DNA of 64,000 bases from Aaosphaeria pasadenensis (lineage: Eukaryota > Ascomycota > Dothideomycetes > Pleosporales), in contig JAKLMB010000017.1 of assembly GCA_022813625.1 (NCBI GenBank), positions 62,001-126,000 on the forward strand. The letters run 5' to 3'. The first letter of the stretch is position 1. Every line of letters begins with the position of its first letter. Shown in pieces: positions 33,743-45,587 of this stretch. Both the position numbers and the translations under genes were made by a program. Below the pieces are notes generated by a model. That model saw only the letters and a list, made by a program, of their open reading frames with translations. It made no database searches and was not told the DNA's origin.

Positions 33743-35775
33743 TCAAAGTCCCATCAAGTTGCCCAGCTCTTCAGGTGTCAGCGTGCTCTTTCTCCGCTTT
33801 GGACGTCCACCGATGCGCGTCCTCTTTGCAGGTGAGCGGCGCTGCTGCTGCTGTTTGCTACGTTCTGCGTCTTCGTCCCCACCGACGCCGTTACCTTCAT
33901 TCGCTGTTGCCTCTGAGTTCAATCCTTCGGCAAGGGCGGCTGCTTCCGCTTCCGCCTGAGCCACCTTGAGCTTGTCTTGCACTGTTAGTTTTGGAGAAGG
34001 TTCGTCGGGGTGGGCGTGTGGGCTCGAATGCCGTTTCTTGGCCTGCATGTCGTCAACGTCGGGATCTGTGGTTAGGTCGAAGAGAGATAGAGAGGAGTAA
34101 GAAAGAGAAGAAGAAAAGGAATGGGTGAAAGGAAATGTGACATTGCTGGCCATCTTTTCGAGACGATCGGCAATCTTGTCGCAACGTACATGGCGGGGGT
34201 TGCGGGAGTCCTGACTTGTCGGTCTGGACGTCCGCTCGACTGATAGTGTCGTAGATAACTTCGAGGTAGACGTTGGGCGCGACGGCTTGCTGGCCTCTTC
34301 AACGTCTAGCTCGGATGCGTCTGCATTCTCAATCTCTATCTGAGAGGGTGTGTTGGGGATGGATGCAGAGAACGCAACTTTGCGCGGGGATTTCGCAGGT
34401 GACTTGACGTTGCCGCTTCCCTCTCTAAGCGCCGGTTGCGTTGGCTGCAGCTTCAACTTGAATATGTCTGAGGCAGATGTTCGCTCTGGCACATCATCTG
34501 CCTCGGGAGAGGGAGGATCTTCAAGCTCCTCTGGCTCGTCGACCACCTCGTCGAAGACGGAGCTTGCATCCTCCTCTTCCGCGGCACTAAGGGATTCATC
34601 TTCCCTGTGGAAATTTTCCAGACCTGCTCCTAAGCCCATACCTAGCTTGAGCTCCTCGAGATTGATCGTGTTATCTCCACTGGCTATGCGCTTCCTCCAG
34701 CGATCCATCAGCGCCATAGTGTCTCGCCATCTTGCTTCCATAGTCTCCCAGCCCGTTCTTAATTTGACGATTTCCTCCTCACGCATCTCGACCTCTTCTA
34801 GAGATACGAAATTGGGGTTCGTAAGGAGGTTCTTGAGGTTGTCGAGCACACCGTCCATGTCCGTAGCCAGTGCCTCATAGCTTGTCGGCAATGCTTGCAA
34901 CATTCCCTCTCTTGTCGCTTCTTCCTCTTCGCCTATTGTTGACAGACCTTCGCCCTCATCTAATCGCTGCGCCTCGGGCATGCCTTGTACTTCCCTCAAA
35001 GTCATCAGTGTGCTCCTGACCAAGCCTATGAGGTTGTCGTTCTCATCGCTCAAGCTTTGACTCAATTGAGTCAGGAACTCAGTCGTTTCCTGCTTCAAGC
35101 TGTACTCTGGGTCCTCAACATCTGGCCCATCCTCCCTTGAACTGCCCATTGCGCCTAAGCCCATGTTGCCCGGATTGATGGTGATGCTCGCTCCCACCAG
35201 ACCTGTCTTATTGCCACGCTGTTGACTCGTCAAGTGACTCTTCAGCCTTTGCATCTGTATGTCTCGTTTCCTGATATCGTTCGCGCAACTCGTTCGCACT
35301 TGCTGGACTGTGGTTTTGAGTCGTAGCATCTCCTCCCTCAGACTCCTCGCTGAGGATTCCGCAGTGCGCAGTGCAGCGCGAGCGGATCTCTCCTGCGACT
35401 GAGCGAGAGATAGCTGCCGGGAAAGATCCTCATTGCGCGTTTGTGCCTTCTCGAGGGCGAGCGTCTGTCGTGTCGCTTCGGTGCGAAGGGTTCGAAGCGT
35501 TGCGGCAATGGATTCGCGGTGTTCTTGATCGCGCTGGAAGACGAGTTAGATGTTTCGAAGGAACAAGTATTAGATTCGTAGGAGCATACATCTCTCTTGA
35601 GGATAAGGTCGTGGACTAGATTGATTATTTGCGACATTGTGACCTCCTTCCCCCCCTCCGCTCGCGACGGATGCGCAAACTCAATTGGTTTGCCATCGCG
35701 AAGTAGTCCCCGGGCCAGGAGGAGGTTGTTGATATATGAGGCCGCCGTCTTCAGGTTGTATTGATCGCCTGCCAT
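33743..35775 (-). CDS. tinC: TinC-like NIMA-interacting protein (ADIP domain)
   Basis: Two exons (35590-35775, 33743-35533) encode 658 residues. Exon 1 (MAGDQYNLKTAASYINNLLL, then SQIINLVHDLILKRD) and the coiled coil of exon 2 (TLRTEATRQTLALEKAQTRN, LRLKTTVQQVRTSCANDIRK) match the afadin/alpha-actinin-binding (ADIP/SSX2IP-Msd1) domain as found in Aspergillus TinC. That protein interacts with the mitotic kinase NIMA; relatives act at spindle poles. Later parts are acidic and Ser/Pro-rich, with another helix (LTVQDKLKVAQAEAEAAA) and a basic end (GGRPKRRKSTLTPEELGNLM) that may be a nuclear signal. The 56-nt intron has a GTATGC donor and a CTAAC branch. A pyrimidine-rich stretch near 34066-34140 looks intron-like, but no join there keeps frame. 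Confidence 0.85.
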
Positions 35776-36555
35776 TGCGAGAAAAACCGTTGTCGAAGGT
35801 GCTGTTGCGGTTGTGATCCTGGAAAGTTTGGACCGGGGATGTTGTTTGGATCTTTGTTTACGGTTTACTAGATAGGACTAGGGCGTTCAGCCCGGAGGGG
35901 GAGGGGGGTTTCATTCCTTAGGGTCGCACATGTCCAACACCAACGATAATCTTGTACACATCTTCCAGCACCACCTGTTTTTAACGTACGATTGATTTCT
36001 ATCGTTGATTTTCAATTAAATGTTGGAAGTTGGAACTTGTGATTTGAAGCAATGATATTGCGCATTCCTCGGTTTTGTTGCTCAAATATCGATGGCGCAA
36101 CTGTACATCTTCGCGACATTCTTAGGGCTTACTATTCGATTCCGTCGTCCCGCTGCTTCAAGACAACCCTAGATCATTGATGAGTATACGCCATCCTTGC
36201 CAAGCCAAATCGATTACAAATGTGAATGCTGGAAGCCATTCCTTTATTCTCGTATATCTGGCCTTGAGGTTTTACAAGTGCAGTACTGCCACACTTGTTC
36301 TGCTGGGGTCGGCTGATCCCCCGGATTGCTTTGAAATCCAATGGATTGTGCCATACTTGCACCTCCTCATATCAGAATCCTTCGGCAGGAGACAAGATTA
36401 GTATTTATGATGGAACATGTGAATACTAATCGCGATTATTGACCCTCGCCAGACCCCAAGGATCAGTATTAAAGCAGACGTATACTGTCCACAAGCATTT
36501 CATATACTCTGTTAAGGATCCCCAAACCTTGCAATCATAGCTGATCATAGCAATC
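35776..36555. other. Divergent promoter region TinC/reductase
   Basis: 780 bp between two divergent start codons. AT-rich patches occur near 36000-36060. No reading frame or repeat of note was seen. Confidence 0.5.
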
Positions 36556-37608
36556 ATGTCTACTCAGAAGGCCATTGTCGTTAATGCTGCAGGCGAGCGC
36601 GCCGTCGTCGCCAACAAGCCCATTCCACAGCCAGGTTCGAAACAAGTCCAAGTTCGAGTCACAGCGACAGCACTCAACCCTCATGACCAAAGCGTTCGAG
36701 ACCGAGGCCTGTTCATGGACTTCATCGACCCTCCCGTCACACTGGCCAACGACATAGCCGGCATTGTAACGGCTACCGCGCCCGATGTGACTAAACTGAA
36801 GGTCGGCGATGCAATCTTCTGGCAAGGCTCATTGCTCCCGGGATACATCCAGCAAGGACTCCAAGAGTACGCGATTGCGGATGAAGACTTCGTTTCAAAG
36901 ATCCCCGAGGGCTTCACCGTCAACGACGTGCTTACCCTTCCTACAAATCTCATCGCGAGCGTAGTTGGGCTCTTTGGTACCAAGACCGGACTTGGCATAC
37001 CGGCGCCCTGGAAAGAGGATGGGAAGTCCTTCAATTATTCCGACGTTACTGTCTTGATCATTGGAGGAGGCAGCAATTGCGGCCGTTTCGCCGTCCAGCT
37101 TGCAGGTCTGGCTGGCTTCGGCAAAGTCGTAGTCGTCGGTGGCAGCGAGGAGCAGTTGAAGCCATGGGGCGCCACCCACGTTATCGACCGACACGGAGGG
37201 CATGATGTTGTTCTCAGTCGCATCCGGGAGATCGTGGGTGATGATCTGCTGTACGCGTACGACGCCGTCAACCCGGATGAGAACCAACGGCTAGGTATCA
37301 ATGCTCTTTCAAGTACCAAGAGAGGCAAATTTGCCCGCTTGGTTCGCAGATGGGAGAGAGATGATAGTATTTTGAACCCGAAACAGAACGGATTTGAATT
37401 GATCAATGTCTTCGGGTCGAGCCATGTGGTTCCAGACATTTGTGCGCCATTGTGGGCGAAGATCGGGGAGTACCTGCTAGAGGGAAAGATCGTACCGCTT
37501 CAGTACGAAGTCGTTGAAGGACTGAATGTTGACAAAGTGAACGAAGTATTGGATGGATACAGAGATGGGAAACGGGTTGTACAAACACACTTCCGGCTTT
37601 CTCAGTAG
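36556..37608 (+). CDS. Medium-chain enoyl/quinone reductase (TOXD-like)
   Basis: A single-exon, 350-residue MDR-superfamily protein. The GroES-like N-terminal half (QVQVRVTATALNPHDQSV, then DIAGIVTA and KVGDAIFWQG) is followed by a Rossmann domain with VLIIGGGSNCGRFAVQLAGL for NADPH binding. The zinc-ligand motifs of classical alcohol dehydrogenases are absent. It therefore belongs with zinc-free quinone oxidoreductases and trans-acting enoyl reductases such as TOXD and LovC. Those partners reduce the double bonds of polyketides or free enones. No polyketide synthase lies in the window, so a role in detoxifying enones or quinones is at least as likely. The gene stands next to an MFS transporter. 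The family is clear; the substrate is unknown. Confidence 0.88.
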   Translation: MSTQKAIVVNAAGERAVVANKPIPQPGSKQVQVRVTATALNPHDQSVRDRGLFMDFIDPPVTLANDIAGIVTATAPDVTKLKVGDAIFWQGSLLPGYIQQGLQEYAIADEDFVSKIPEGFTVNDVLTLPTNLIASVVGLFGTKTGLGIPAPWKEDGKSFNYSDVTVLIIGGGSNCGRFAVQLAGLAGFGKVVVVGGSEEQLKPWGATHVIDRHGGHDVVLSRIREIVGDDLLYAYDAVNPDENQRLGINALSSTKRGKFARLVRRWERDDSILNPKQNGFELINVFGSSHVVPDICAPLWAKIGEYLLEGKIVPLQYEVVEGLNVDKVNEVLDGYRDGKRVVQTHFRLSQ

Positions 37609-38823
37609 TTTAGCTGTTGATTTGGACATAAACTAAGTGTTTTTTTCCTCTCTCCGGATTTCAATCTTCTCAATTAGCTGCGGCACTACCAAGAGATGAT
37701 GAAGGAATTGTTATAAATGACACTAGTGAGAACATAATCTAAAAGACTTGTTATAATACATACTTTCTGCTTTGTAACCAAACGGAAAGTTCATAAAAAT
37801 GAGATATCAATTAGCCATATGGCGTGGTACTTACAAAGACATAGCCCTATACGCCGATTCTTATGGGGGGATAGGTGCCTAATTTTCAGGGAGTGAGTGC
37901 CCATATTTAAGGGGAATAAGGGGGCACGTGGGCGGGTAGGTGCCTGATATTTGGGGGTTGTTGCCTGTTTTTATGGGGGGACAGGTGCCAGTTTTTATGG
38001 GGACATGGAAAAAAACCACCTACTTTTGGTGAACATTTGTTGAATAGCATCCTACGACTGCTGCAGAACACTCAGATTATAAATCCTGTAGTCCACAGGC
38101 AATGAATAGACGCCACGCTTTACTTTTTTAATAATTTATAGCGTAGTATTAGATCTAGATCTAAGATTTTTATGCGTTCTAATCGTGAAGTTTTGGTTGA
38201 TCATTTCATGATACCGAACTGGCTTATTGCCGTACTGTTGTTCATACCGTATTACTATACGGTCGTTCAGAGAGCGGGTCACATTGTAAGTACTCCGTAA
38301 TGACGTCCGCTTTTCGCTGTCTCTAGTAATGCAAGACAGCCCGATCATACATCGAACCACTCCTATACACCACTCATGCACGAAGTCGTGTATGTACAGA
38401 TATTAAGTCGCCTAGCCAAGGATCTGATAACAACGACAACGACCTGAATCTGGCTATCAATAATTATCAGATGCGCGCGGGATGCATGAGATTGGCATAA
38501 GCTTTCGGGAATAACTTCCCAATAGCGTCCCCGATCGACAAGAATGCTAGACTACCCGCTGCAACTCGCAGGCCGATTTTGCCCCGGCTGTGGAAAAAAC
38601 GTCATGCCAGCCCGGAAAAGTGACAATGGTCATATTCGTATTTTTTGACGATTCTTCAAACTACGAGTAGTAGTGGGGTCTACCTCCATCCGATTTGTAA
38701 TGTGGAATTGTTGTCCTTCGACCACCCGAATAAAACATCAGACGTGGTTTTAACCATGCATTTTTCGTCATTCTCTTCTCACGTCGCTTTTTTTCGTTTG
38801 GAAGTGATTCTTCCAACGTGACC
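37609..38823. other. Intergenic with G-rich degenerate repeats
   Basis: 1.2 kb between the reductase stop and the MFS start. A G-rich repeat at 37858-38001 is the main feature; the rest holds no recognisable gene. The last 60 bp before the MFS start are pyrimidine-rich and probably form its 5' UTR. Confidence 0.5.
37858..38001 (+). repeat. Degenerate G-rich repeat with AGGTGCC core
   Basis: About six degenerate units of roughly 20-45 bp share the form TTTTATGGGGGGAYAGGTGCC. AGGTGCC occurs at about 37874, 37938 and 37982, and shortened GTTGCC and GAGTGCC versions lie between. Within it, 37911-37936 reads GGGG-AATAA-GGGGG-CACGT-GGG-C-GGG, which satisfies the G-quadruplex rule on the plus strand. 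Function unknown. Confidence 0.75.
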
Positions 38824-40856
38824 ATGCAGTCTTTTCTTCAGTACCATCGTTTCCGGAAACAGGTTGAGCAACAGTATGAAAGACATCAGGAGAACCTACA
38901 TACAACGACCACTAGGGGCGAAACAGCAGCAAGACAAAGACTGAATGGACAAAATCCAAATCTAAGATTATCCCATTTCTCGACGTCCTCGTCCTCGTCA
39001 TCTGACGATGATGAAGCTGGTAGTCCGTCCGACCTGGAGAAAAATGAATCATCTTCGGAAAAGCAGACTTACGACACACCCACGGATGAGGAGGCACATG
39101 AAAAGATAGAGCCAACATCCACTCCATTAGCGCAAGATTCAACAGGTCTTCGACATAATGGTAGAGCGCAGCCAGTTCCTCCAGAGGACGAACATCTGAG
39201 TCGAATCGCGACTGTAGCAACACATCGCACAGCGGGCACTGCGTTCGGAGTCACACTCACAGGCATCCATGTCCGCTCCCGAACGACGCACGAGGGTGGA
39301 GAAGGCAAAGTCTTCGTAGTTGGATACGAAGGCCCAGATGATCCCCTGAACCCGCACAATTGGAGCCATCTCAAACGCGTCGCGGCAACAGCCTGCATCG
39401 CCTCTATCGGCTTCGTGGTTGGCTTCGCGAGCGCCATTGACGCAAGTGCGCTGCGAAAAGCTTCTCATGAGTTCGGCGTCAGTGAGGTCGTAGAAAGTCT
39501 GGCGACGGGAATTTTCCTGATCGGCTTTGGTTTTGGAGCGCTGTTCGCTGGCCCTTTCAGCGAGACCGTTGGTCGCAATCCGTAAGTACATCACTTTTCA
39601 CCGTCGATCTATTCTTGCCATGGGACTTCTGTAGCTAACGTCGCGCAGTGTATATATTGCGACTTTGACTTTATACCTCATCTTCATCATGGCTTCAGCT
39701 TTAGCGCCAAACATCGGGGCCCAAATCGCTTTCCGATTCATCGCCGGTCTCTTCGGTGCAACGCCATTGACATGCGCGGGTGGCTCCCTATCAGACATGT
39801 GGTCTCCGATGGAGCGAGTCTTCGCCTTCCCCATGTTCGCGACCGCCGCCTTTTCCGGCCCCATCATAGGCCCTGTCATCGGCGGTTTCATCGCACAAAG
39901 CGACGCTGTTAGCTGGCGCTGGGTAGAATGGACGACTCTGATAATGTCAGGATTGGTGCTCGGTGTCGTGGTACTGTTTCAACCGGAGACCTACCCACCA
40001 ACCCTTCTGAAATGGAAAGCATGTCATTTGCGCGCAGTCACTGGCGACCAGCGGTATGTCGCTGAGATCGAAATCAGGGGCGATAGCTTGTTACAACGCC
40101 TAGGTGTCTCGTTGTACCGACCATTCCTGCTCACAATCCATGAACCTGTCATCATCCTATTGTCACTCTATATGAGCGTCATCTACATCGTCCTGTTCAC
40201 CTTTCTAGAAGGCTACACATTCATATTCGGAGAAGTCCACGGTGTAAGTCCAGGAATAACCGGACTGTGTTTTCTATCCATCGAAGTCGGCCTGTTTTTA
40301 GCAGCCTGTCTAGTACCGCTGATCTACAAATGGGCAAAGAGAGATCTCAAGAAGATCAAAGAGACCGGCGGCAGCAGACTCCCACCAGAATTCCGTCTTT
40401 GGTTTGCAATGCTAGGCGGAGCACCCGCGATTCCCATCAGCCTCTTCTGGATGGGTTGGACGAGCTATGTAAGTTACCTCCCTACAACATACACATGTCT
40501 TTCGCGTCAAATCCACTAATAAAGCGCAGTCACACATCTCCATATGGTCATCACTCGGCGCAAGCACCCTGTTTGGCTACGGAACCCTCTGCATCTTCAT
40601 CAGCTCCTACCAGTACATCATCGATGTTTACGAATCATTCGCCGCCTCGGCCCTAACCTTCCTGACTCTTTCGCGTTACGTGGTCGCCGGTGGTATGACG
40701 GTGGCCGGTGTCCCGTTCTATAAAGATATGGGCGTGCAGTACACGTTGACTATTCTGGGCGGATTGAGTGTGTTGTTGGTCCCGGTGCCGTATTTGTTCT
40801 TTATCTACGGAAAGAAGATTAGGAATTGGAGCAAGTACGCGGTCGCGAGGGAGTAA
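38824..40856 (+). CDS. MFS transporter, polyamine/drug (DHA1, TPO-like)
   Basis: Three exons (38824-39581, 39649-40468, 40530-40856) encode 634 residues. A hydrophilic, Ser/Glu-rich cytosolic N-terminus of about 185 residues precedes 12 predicted membrane segments. The PDDPLNPHNWSHLKR motif before the first segment, the GRNPVYIATLTLYLIF loop and GGSLSDMWSPMERVFAFPMF are typical of DHA1 proton antiporters related to yeast Tpo and fluconazole exporters. It probably exports polyamines, weak acids or toxic compounds across the plasma membrane. The introns (67 and 61 nt) both have GTAAGT donors and GCGCAG acceptors. The ATG at 38824 is the first in frame. Its substrate cannot be read from sequence. 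Confidence 0.9.
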
Positions 40857-41497
40857 ATGTGCAAAGATGGCAAGGCGCGATGGGTCAGGGCAAGGACAGA
40901 AATCGATCACTGGTATCGAGGAGTGAGTAATGAGAATAGCTGGTGGAGCGATTGAGAACCGCAAAATTATTTTAATGTAAACTATTGTACATACACAAAT
41001 CACTTCCAAAAGTAAGGACGACTGACCATACCAGTCAACCCTCACGAAAAAGCACACATACTTTGTGAAACCGGGTCGCCCATATATCACACATGCTCAT
41101 TCTATCTACACCCGAATTACTATGCATCTCAAATGAGCTTCTAGAACATTTCCAAGCAGCGGGGCCACCCGCCCCGTTCAGATTATCCGGGTGTATATGA
41201 TATTACCCAATGTGGACACCACGACATTCATTGGCACATCGCCTCTCAGGAACCAGCTCCACATCCCCGCAGGATCATATCGAGAATATGGCGTGCATTT
41301 CAGTCCCACGGAACTAGAAAGATATAGATATCTGAGCATCGCGTTCGTTGTATATGTTATCCTCACATCTCTTCGCAGGATTTGAACTGCTGGTAACCAT
41401 ATCAATCATTGAACATACATTGATCGATATTCGATCATTCACCATCCTCACAACAACCCCCAGGCCCCACAACACCTTCCAACAACGCAACCCAACA
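40857..41497. other. Intergenic, nothing recognised
   Basis: Between the MFS stop and the small secreted protein. The end of the stretch (41380-41497) is CA/AC-rich and likely the 5' UTR of the downstream gene. An ATG in frame upstream (41348) gives a longer but less likely N-terminus without a signal peptide. Confidence 0.45.
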
Positions 41498-42080
41498 ATG
41501 CTCTCCCCCATCCTCCCACTCCTCCTCTCCACACTCCCCCTCCTCACCACCGCAACCCCCCTCCTCACCCGACAATCCGACACCCCAGCCCTCACAATCA
41601 CAAACTTCACCGCCTTCCACGCGGACCCGTACATCGAAGGCGCGCAATCCAACCTCAGCTTCCACGTCTCGGACACGCGGCCGGGGGCCCTCGCCCTTGA
41701 AATCGACTGCGCCGTCCCGCCCACGTACTTCAACCTCTACGCCATCAGCGCGCTGTTCGACAATTGCGGCGACATGGCGAGAGATGTGTGGTATCGGTAC
41801 TCCGAGACGGGGTTGACGGTTAGGAGGGGGTGGTGGGTTAATGAGTTAGTGTTCCTGCTTTCCTTTTTCCTTTTGATCCCTCCTCTTACCTTTGCTCTTT
41901 GGTGTTTTGGTGAATTGAGGGCTGATGAGTGATGCGACGGATAGGACGGCGTATGTGAGAGGGACTGCTACGCAAAGTTTGGCGGGGATTAATCCTACTA
42001 CGCTTGCGGATGGGAAGTTGTGGCAGAAGGAGGAGGCGTGGGCTTTCCCGATGACGGTGAGGGCGAGCAATCCTCCGTAG
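41498..42080 (+). CDS. Small secreted protein, effector-like
   Basis: Two exons (41498-41844, 41945-42080) give 160 residues. A clear signal peptide (MLSPILPLLLSTLPLLTTAT) is followed by a possible dibasic-like RQ site, then LTITNFTAFHADPYIEGAQ, a beta-rich pattern seen in many fungal small secreted proteins. Two cysteines (EIDCAVPP and DNCGDM) could form one disulfide bond. The intron donor GTTAGT is clear. Two acceptors keep frame: 41944 (preferred for branch spacing) and 41929, which adds five residues. The end reads EAWAFPMTVRASNPP. It lies between two MFS genes and ends 205 bp from the DHA2 gene, tail-to-tail. A role in host or substrate interaction is only inferred. Confidence 0.68.
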
Positions 42081-42285
42081 ATTGGGAACATCACGGCGTG
42101 GTGGTCTGGGTCTTGTTGAGGGTGACACGGCTTTTGGAAGTGTTGTGGCTGTGGTTCAGATGTTGAATCGTTATTTTGCGTTCGCGTGTGGCTGTCTTGC
42201 CTTTTACATAGGTGCAGATATAAATGTACATGAATCATGCCGTGTCACAAAACGCATTGTTCGTTTTTTGTCAAAAGAAGAAAAT

Positions 42286-44295
42286 CTACACTTCGACCGC
42301 CTGCACCGGCTCCGTCTTCTTCTCCTTTTTCAGCCCGGTGACAGTCTCCACGTGCTCAGTCCCCAGATGCGCGGCATCGATGAAGAAGCTCGAGACGACG
42401 CCGAGGAAAGCGAAAGCAGTGTACGTGATCCACATATTCCTCGTCGCGTAGCTGAACGCCTGCTTGATCGCGAGCTCCCAGGCCGGGTTGTCGACGCTCT
42501 TCGCGATCATGACGTTCGCCATTGCCTTGTCGCCTGCGAGCTTCTGGAGGACGTCCTCGGGGAGCCCTGCGTCGCGCAGGAAGGAGGCGCGGCCGTCCAT
42601 GGAGTTTTGGAAGATGGTGCCGCCGATGACGACGGAGAGGGTGACGGCCATGTTGCGGACGAAGCTGAGCGTCGAGGTGGCGGTCGCGACGTCGTCTTGG
42701 GCTACCTGGCTTTGGATGGCGATTAGGGGTGGGGCGAAGAGGATGCCGGAGCCGAGGCCTCCGATCATTTGGAAGCCGACGGCTTGCCCGGTGGTCGTGT
42801 TGGCGTTGAAGTGGATGAAGAGGCCGAAGCCGATGCACATCAGGATCGTTCCGGCCCACATCCACTCGCGGAAGCGTCCGGTGCGGTGGATGACTATGCC
42901 GGCGATGAAGCCTGCGGTGGCTCCTGTGACGATGAAGGGGAAGAGGAGAATACCAGACTTGAGGGCGGTCGCTTCTAAGACGGATTGGAGGTACAACGGC
43001 ATGTAGTACTCCGCCGAGATGAAGACCTAATGAGATCAGCAATCATGTTCAATCATTGTATTTGGGATAACTTACGAAGCCGTGGAAGAATGTCACGAGA
43101 AGAGCTGCAACATTTGTCTTGCGCTTGAAAAGCTCCATGGGGATCAGGGGGTATTTTGCGACCTTTGCCTCACTGTAGATGAATCCAAAGATCATCACAC
43201 CGCCTACGACGAGCAAGGCGATGACTTTGGCAGAGTCCCATGGGAAGATAGCTCCACCGAAGTCGAGCCCAAGAAGAACAAGGAGAGTGAAGCCAAGGAA
43301 GGTGAACATCCCAAGCCAATCCAGGGCTTTGACACCTTCAATGAAGCCGGTGTGTTCATGCTGGATGTCGAGGAAGAGCATGATGATCAAAGCGGCGACG
43401 CCTGCGATGGGAAGATTGATATAGACTGGGTTGTTAGTATATTCCCTAAGTGAGCGACTGAGAGGGACTCACAGCACCACCTCCATGATACCAGAGACGC
43501 GAAAACGCCTCCCATGATGGGTCCGACTCCTCCAGCCAGTGCCCAAATACCTTCAGTCATGCCCATGAGAAGGCTGCGTTGCCTGTCCGATCGTTAACAT
43601 CCACAGTTTGAAGGGTACGGTGAGTTAACATCATAGAAGGAATGCCCACCTTAGACTGAAGAGATCACTGATGCACACATGCACAAGCAGGATAATTCCT
43701 CCTCCTGCAGCACCTTGAAATGCACGCCCCACAATCAGCGCTTCCATAGTCTTAGCCGTTGCGCATACAGCAGATGAGGCGAAGAAGACTGCAAGAGAGG
43801 CCAGGACAATTAACTTGCGCCCCCAGATGTCGGAAAGCTTCGCCCATATCGGACCTGAAGCTGCGGTTGCTAATAGATACGATGCGCCAATCCAGGTGTA
43901 ACCTGCTGCGGAGTTGAGGTCACTGGAGATCGTTGGCGCAGCCGTGGCGATGATGGTAGCGTCCAATGCAGCGACAAACAGTGCGAGCTACATAGAGTCA
44001 GTTGGTTGACTCAATTGAGGAAATAGAACTATGCCGGTTCATGATAATGGTAATGCTATGGTAACATAGACGTAGTAAGACTTACAAAGAGTGCAGTGAC
44101 AATAGCAATTAGACGCCATTTACTTCTACTTTTACCATCGTGACTCTGGACGAGCGATACTGTCTGTCTAAGCGTATCGCTCGTCTCCAGCTCAATTCTA
44201 GCACTCGGCAATGACGCATTTGATACTTCGATATCGGACTGCTGCGTCGTTTCGGGGTCATTGGGCATGGTTTTCATCTCGTATTGGCGCTCCAT
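42286..44295 (-). CDS. MFS transporter, DHA2 14-TM drug type
   Basis: Five exons (44086-44295, 43650-43987, 43473-43582, 43076-43425, 42286-43026) encode 582 residues. A charged cytosolic N-terminus of about 55 residues is followed by about 14 membrane segments. Motifs are typical of the DHA2 drug:proton antiporter family: FVAALDATIIATAAPTI in the first segment, SDIWGRKLIVLAS, GWRWCFYINLPI-like WRWCFYINLP, and TGRFREWMWAG. Fungal members export mycotoxins, antibiotics and azoles. All four introns are 46-99 nt with standard signals. It converges with the small secreted protein gene. The substrate is unknown; proximity to other transport and redox genes suggests toxin export or self-protection. 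Confidence 0.9.
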
Positions 44296-45587
44296 GTTGA
44301 CGGAAGATTTCTATGTTATCATTAAGGGCAAATTGATCTTTAGAGACTATAAGAATTGAAATGGCGGAGGCGAGCGATTCATAAAACCCCTTTTGCCAAG
44401 GCATCTGCACTTCTTTTTTCTCCATAACGTAAGAGACGGCTTATCTGCTTGAGGTTTAGTTGATCCTTCGTTCCCCGCATTCATCGGGGGCGTCCGAGGT
44501 GACTCCGCTACCGCCCTTCTCGAGCCCTTGAAGCCCAGTAGATTGAAGATGATGCAAAAATGACTGCTAATATCGATCTTGGGATATTCTCTTTGAGCGG
44601 TGTGAGGTTTAGCTGAGCTAAAATCTCTGATTGAGGCATGCATGCAACATGCATTCGTTCAAGTCTACCAGCATGCAACCACTAACAGATCATAGAAGCA
44701 ATATAGAACAATAGATTTCCATTCCGATCCCAGGAATCATTCTAGATTCATACCATAATGAGTCAATTCTCAGATCAATGCTGTGTTCATCTGAAATCCT
44801 GCAAAACTTCCCCATGGCACAAACATCAACATCACGGAGGCGTTTTCTAGTTCGAGGCATGTCCGGGCCGTCCCTTTCGCCTAATTACTAGATAATCTTC
44901 GAGTATGCTACACAGTATGAGTCAAGCCTTGTATGCAATCTTCCATCATTGACTCTTCATCTGTGAGATCGCATTTCCGTCAGATACTCACGTAATTCCC
45001 ATGTTGGTCCCCACCCTCTAAGCCTAATTCGGGGTAACCATTCAGCTTTGAAATCAGAGTCATCTATTGACTGATTTCTCTCGTCAATGGTCGCAGGGAC
45101 GGGAATCTACAACTTGCTTCGATCAGCCTCATGTGTTGTCTATTGGATGAAACAAAATCCGGAGTACTCCATTTCTATGTAGGCATACGGAGCTCGCCAT
45201 ATCTGATCGACGGTGAATACCGATACGGATAGCGCCTATGCTCCAGCCATATACGCCACATCTACTTACACACTTCCACGAACATGCGAGTCTTCAGTAA
45301 CCATCTGAATATATCAGTTCTTTTACTATAATCGTAAGGAAAATACAATTACTCGACGCTGAAATATTCCCAAAGCATTCAAGAATCCTTAAACTGTTAT
45401 TGAGGGTGGCAGCCTATCGTGACTCATAACACTGTTCAGCCGCTGCTGACAGCTTCTCCACCCTTTTGATCCCTTCTCGTCTTGCATGTGTCTGGTCTAA
45501 CAATTCCACATTAAAGCCATCTGTACTCCGAATCAAACAAACATTAGTAGAAGTGGTGAAATCTGGTTCCTCCTGACTCTCCCAAAA
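44296..45587. other. Intergenic, 1.3 kb
   Basis: Divergent promoters of the DHA2 transporter and the ankyrin/Kelch-like gene. Words of the CGGAGTACTCC type occur at about 45158 and 45520. No gene was recognised. Confidence 0.5.

Noticed and set aside
34066..34189. Possible intron in TinC (pyrimidine-rich, CTAAC...CAG end; GTACGT donor at 34189)
   Set aside because: Removing it shifts the frame and destroys the conserved helix and basic end; the uninterrupted frame reads through.
42356..43042. 228-codon Arg/His-rich frame in the DHA2 transporter exon
   Set aside because: Alternative phase of a well-supported exon; composition is that of a frame-shifted membrane protein.
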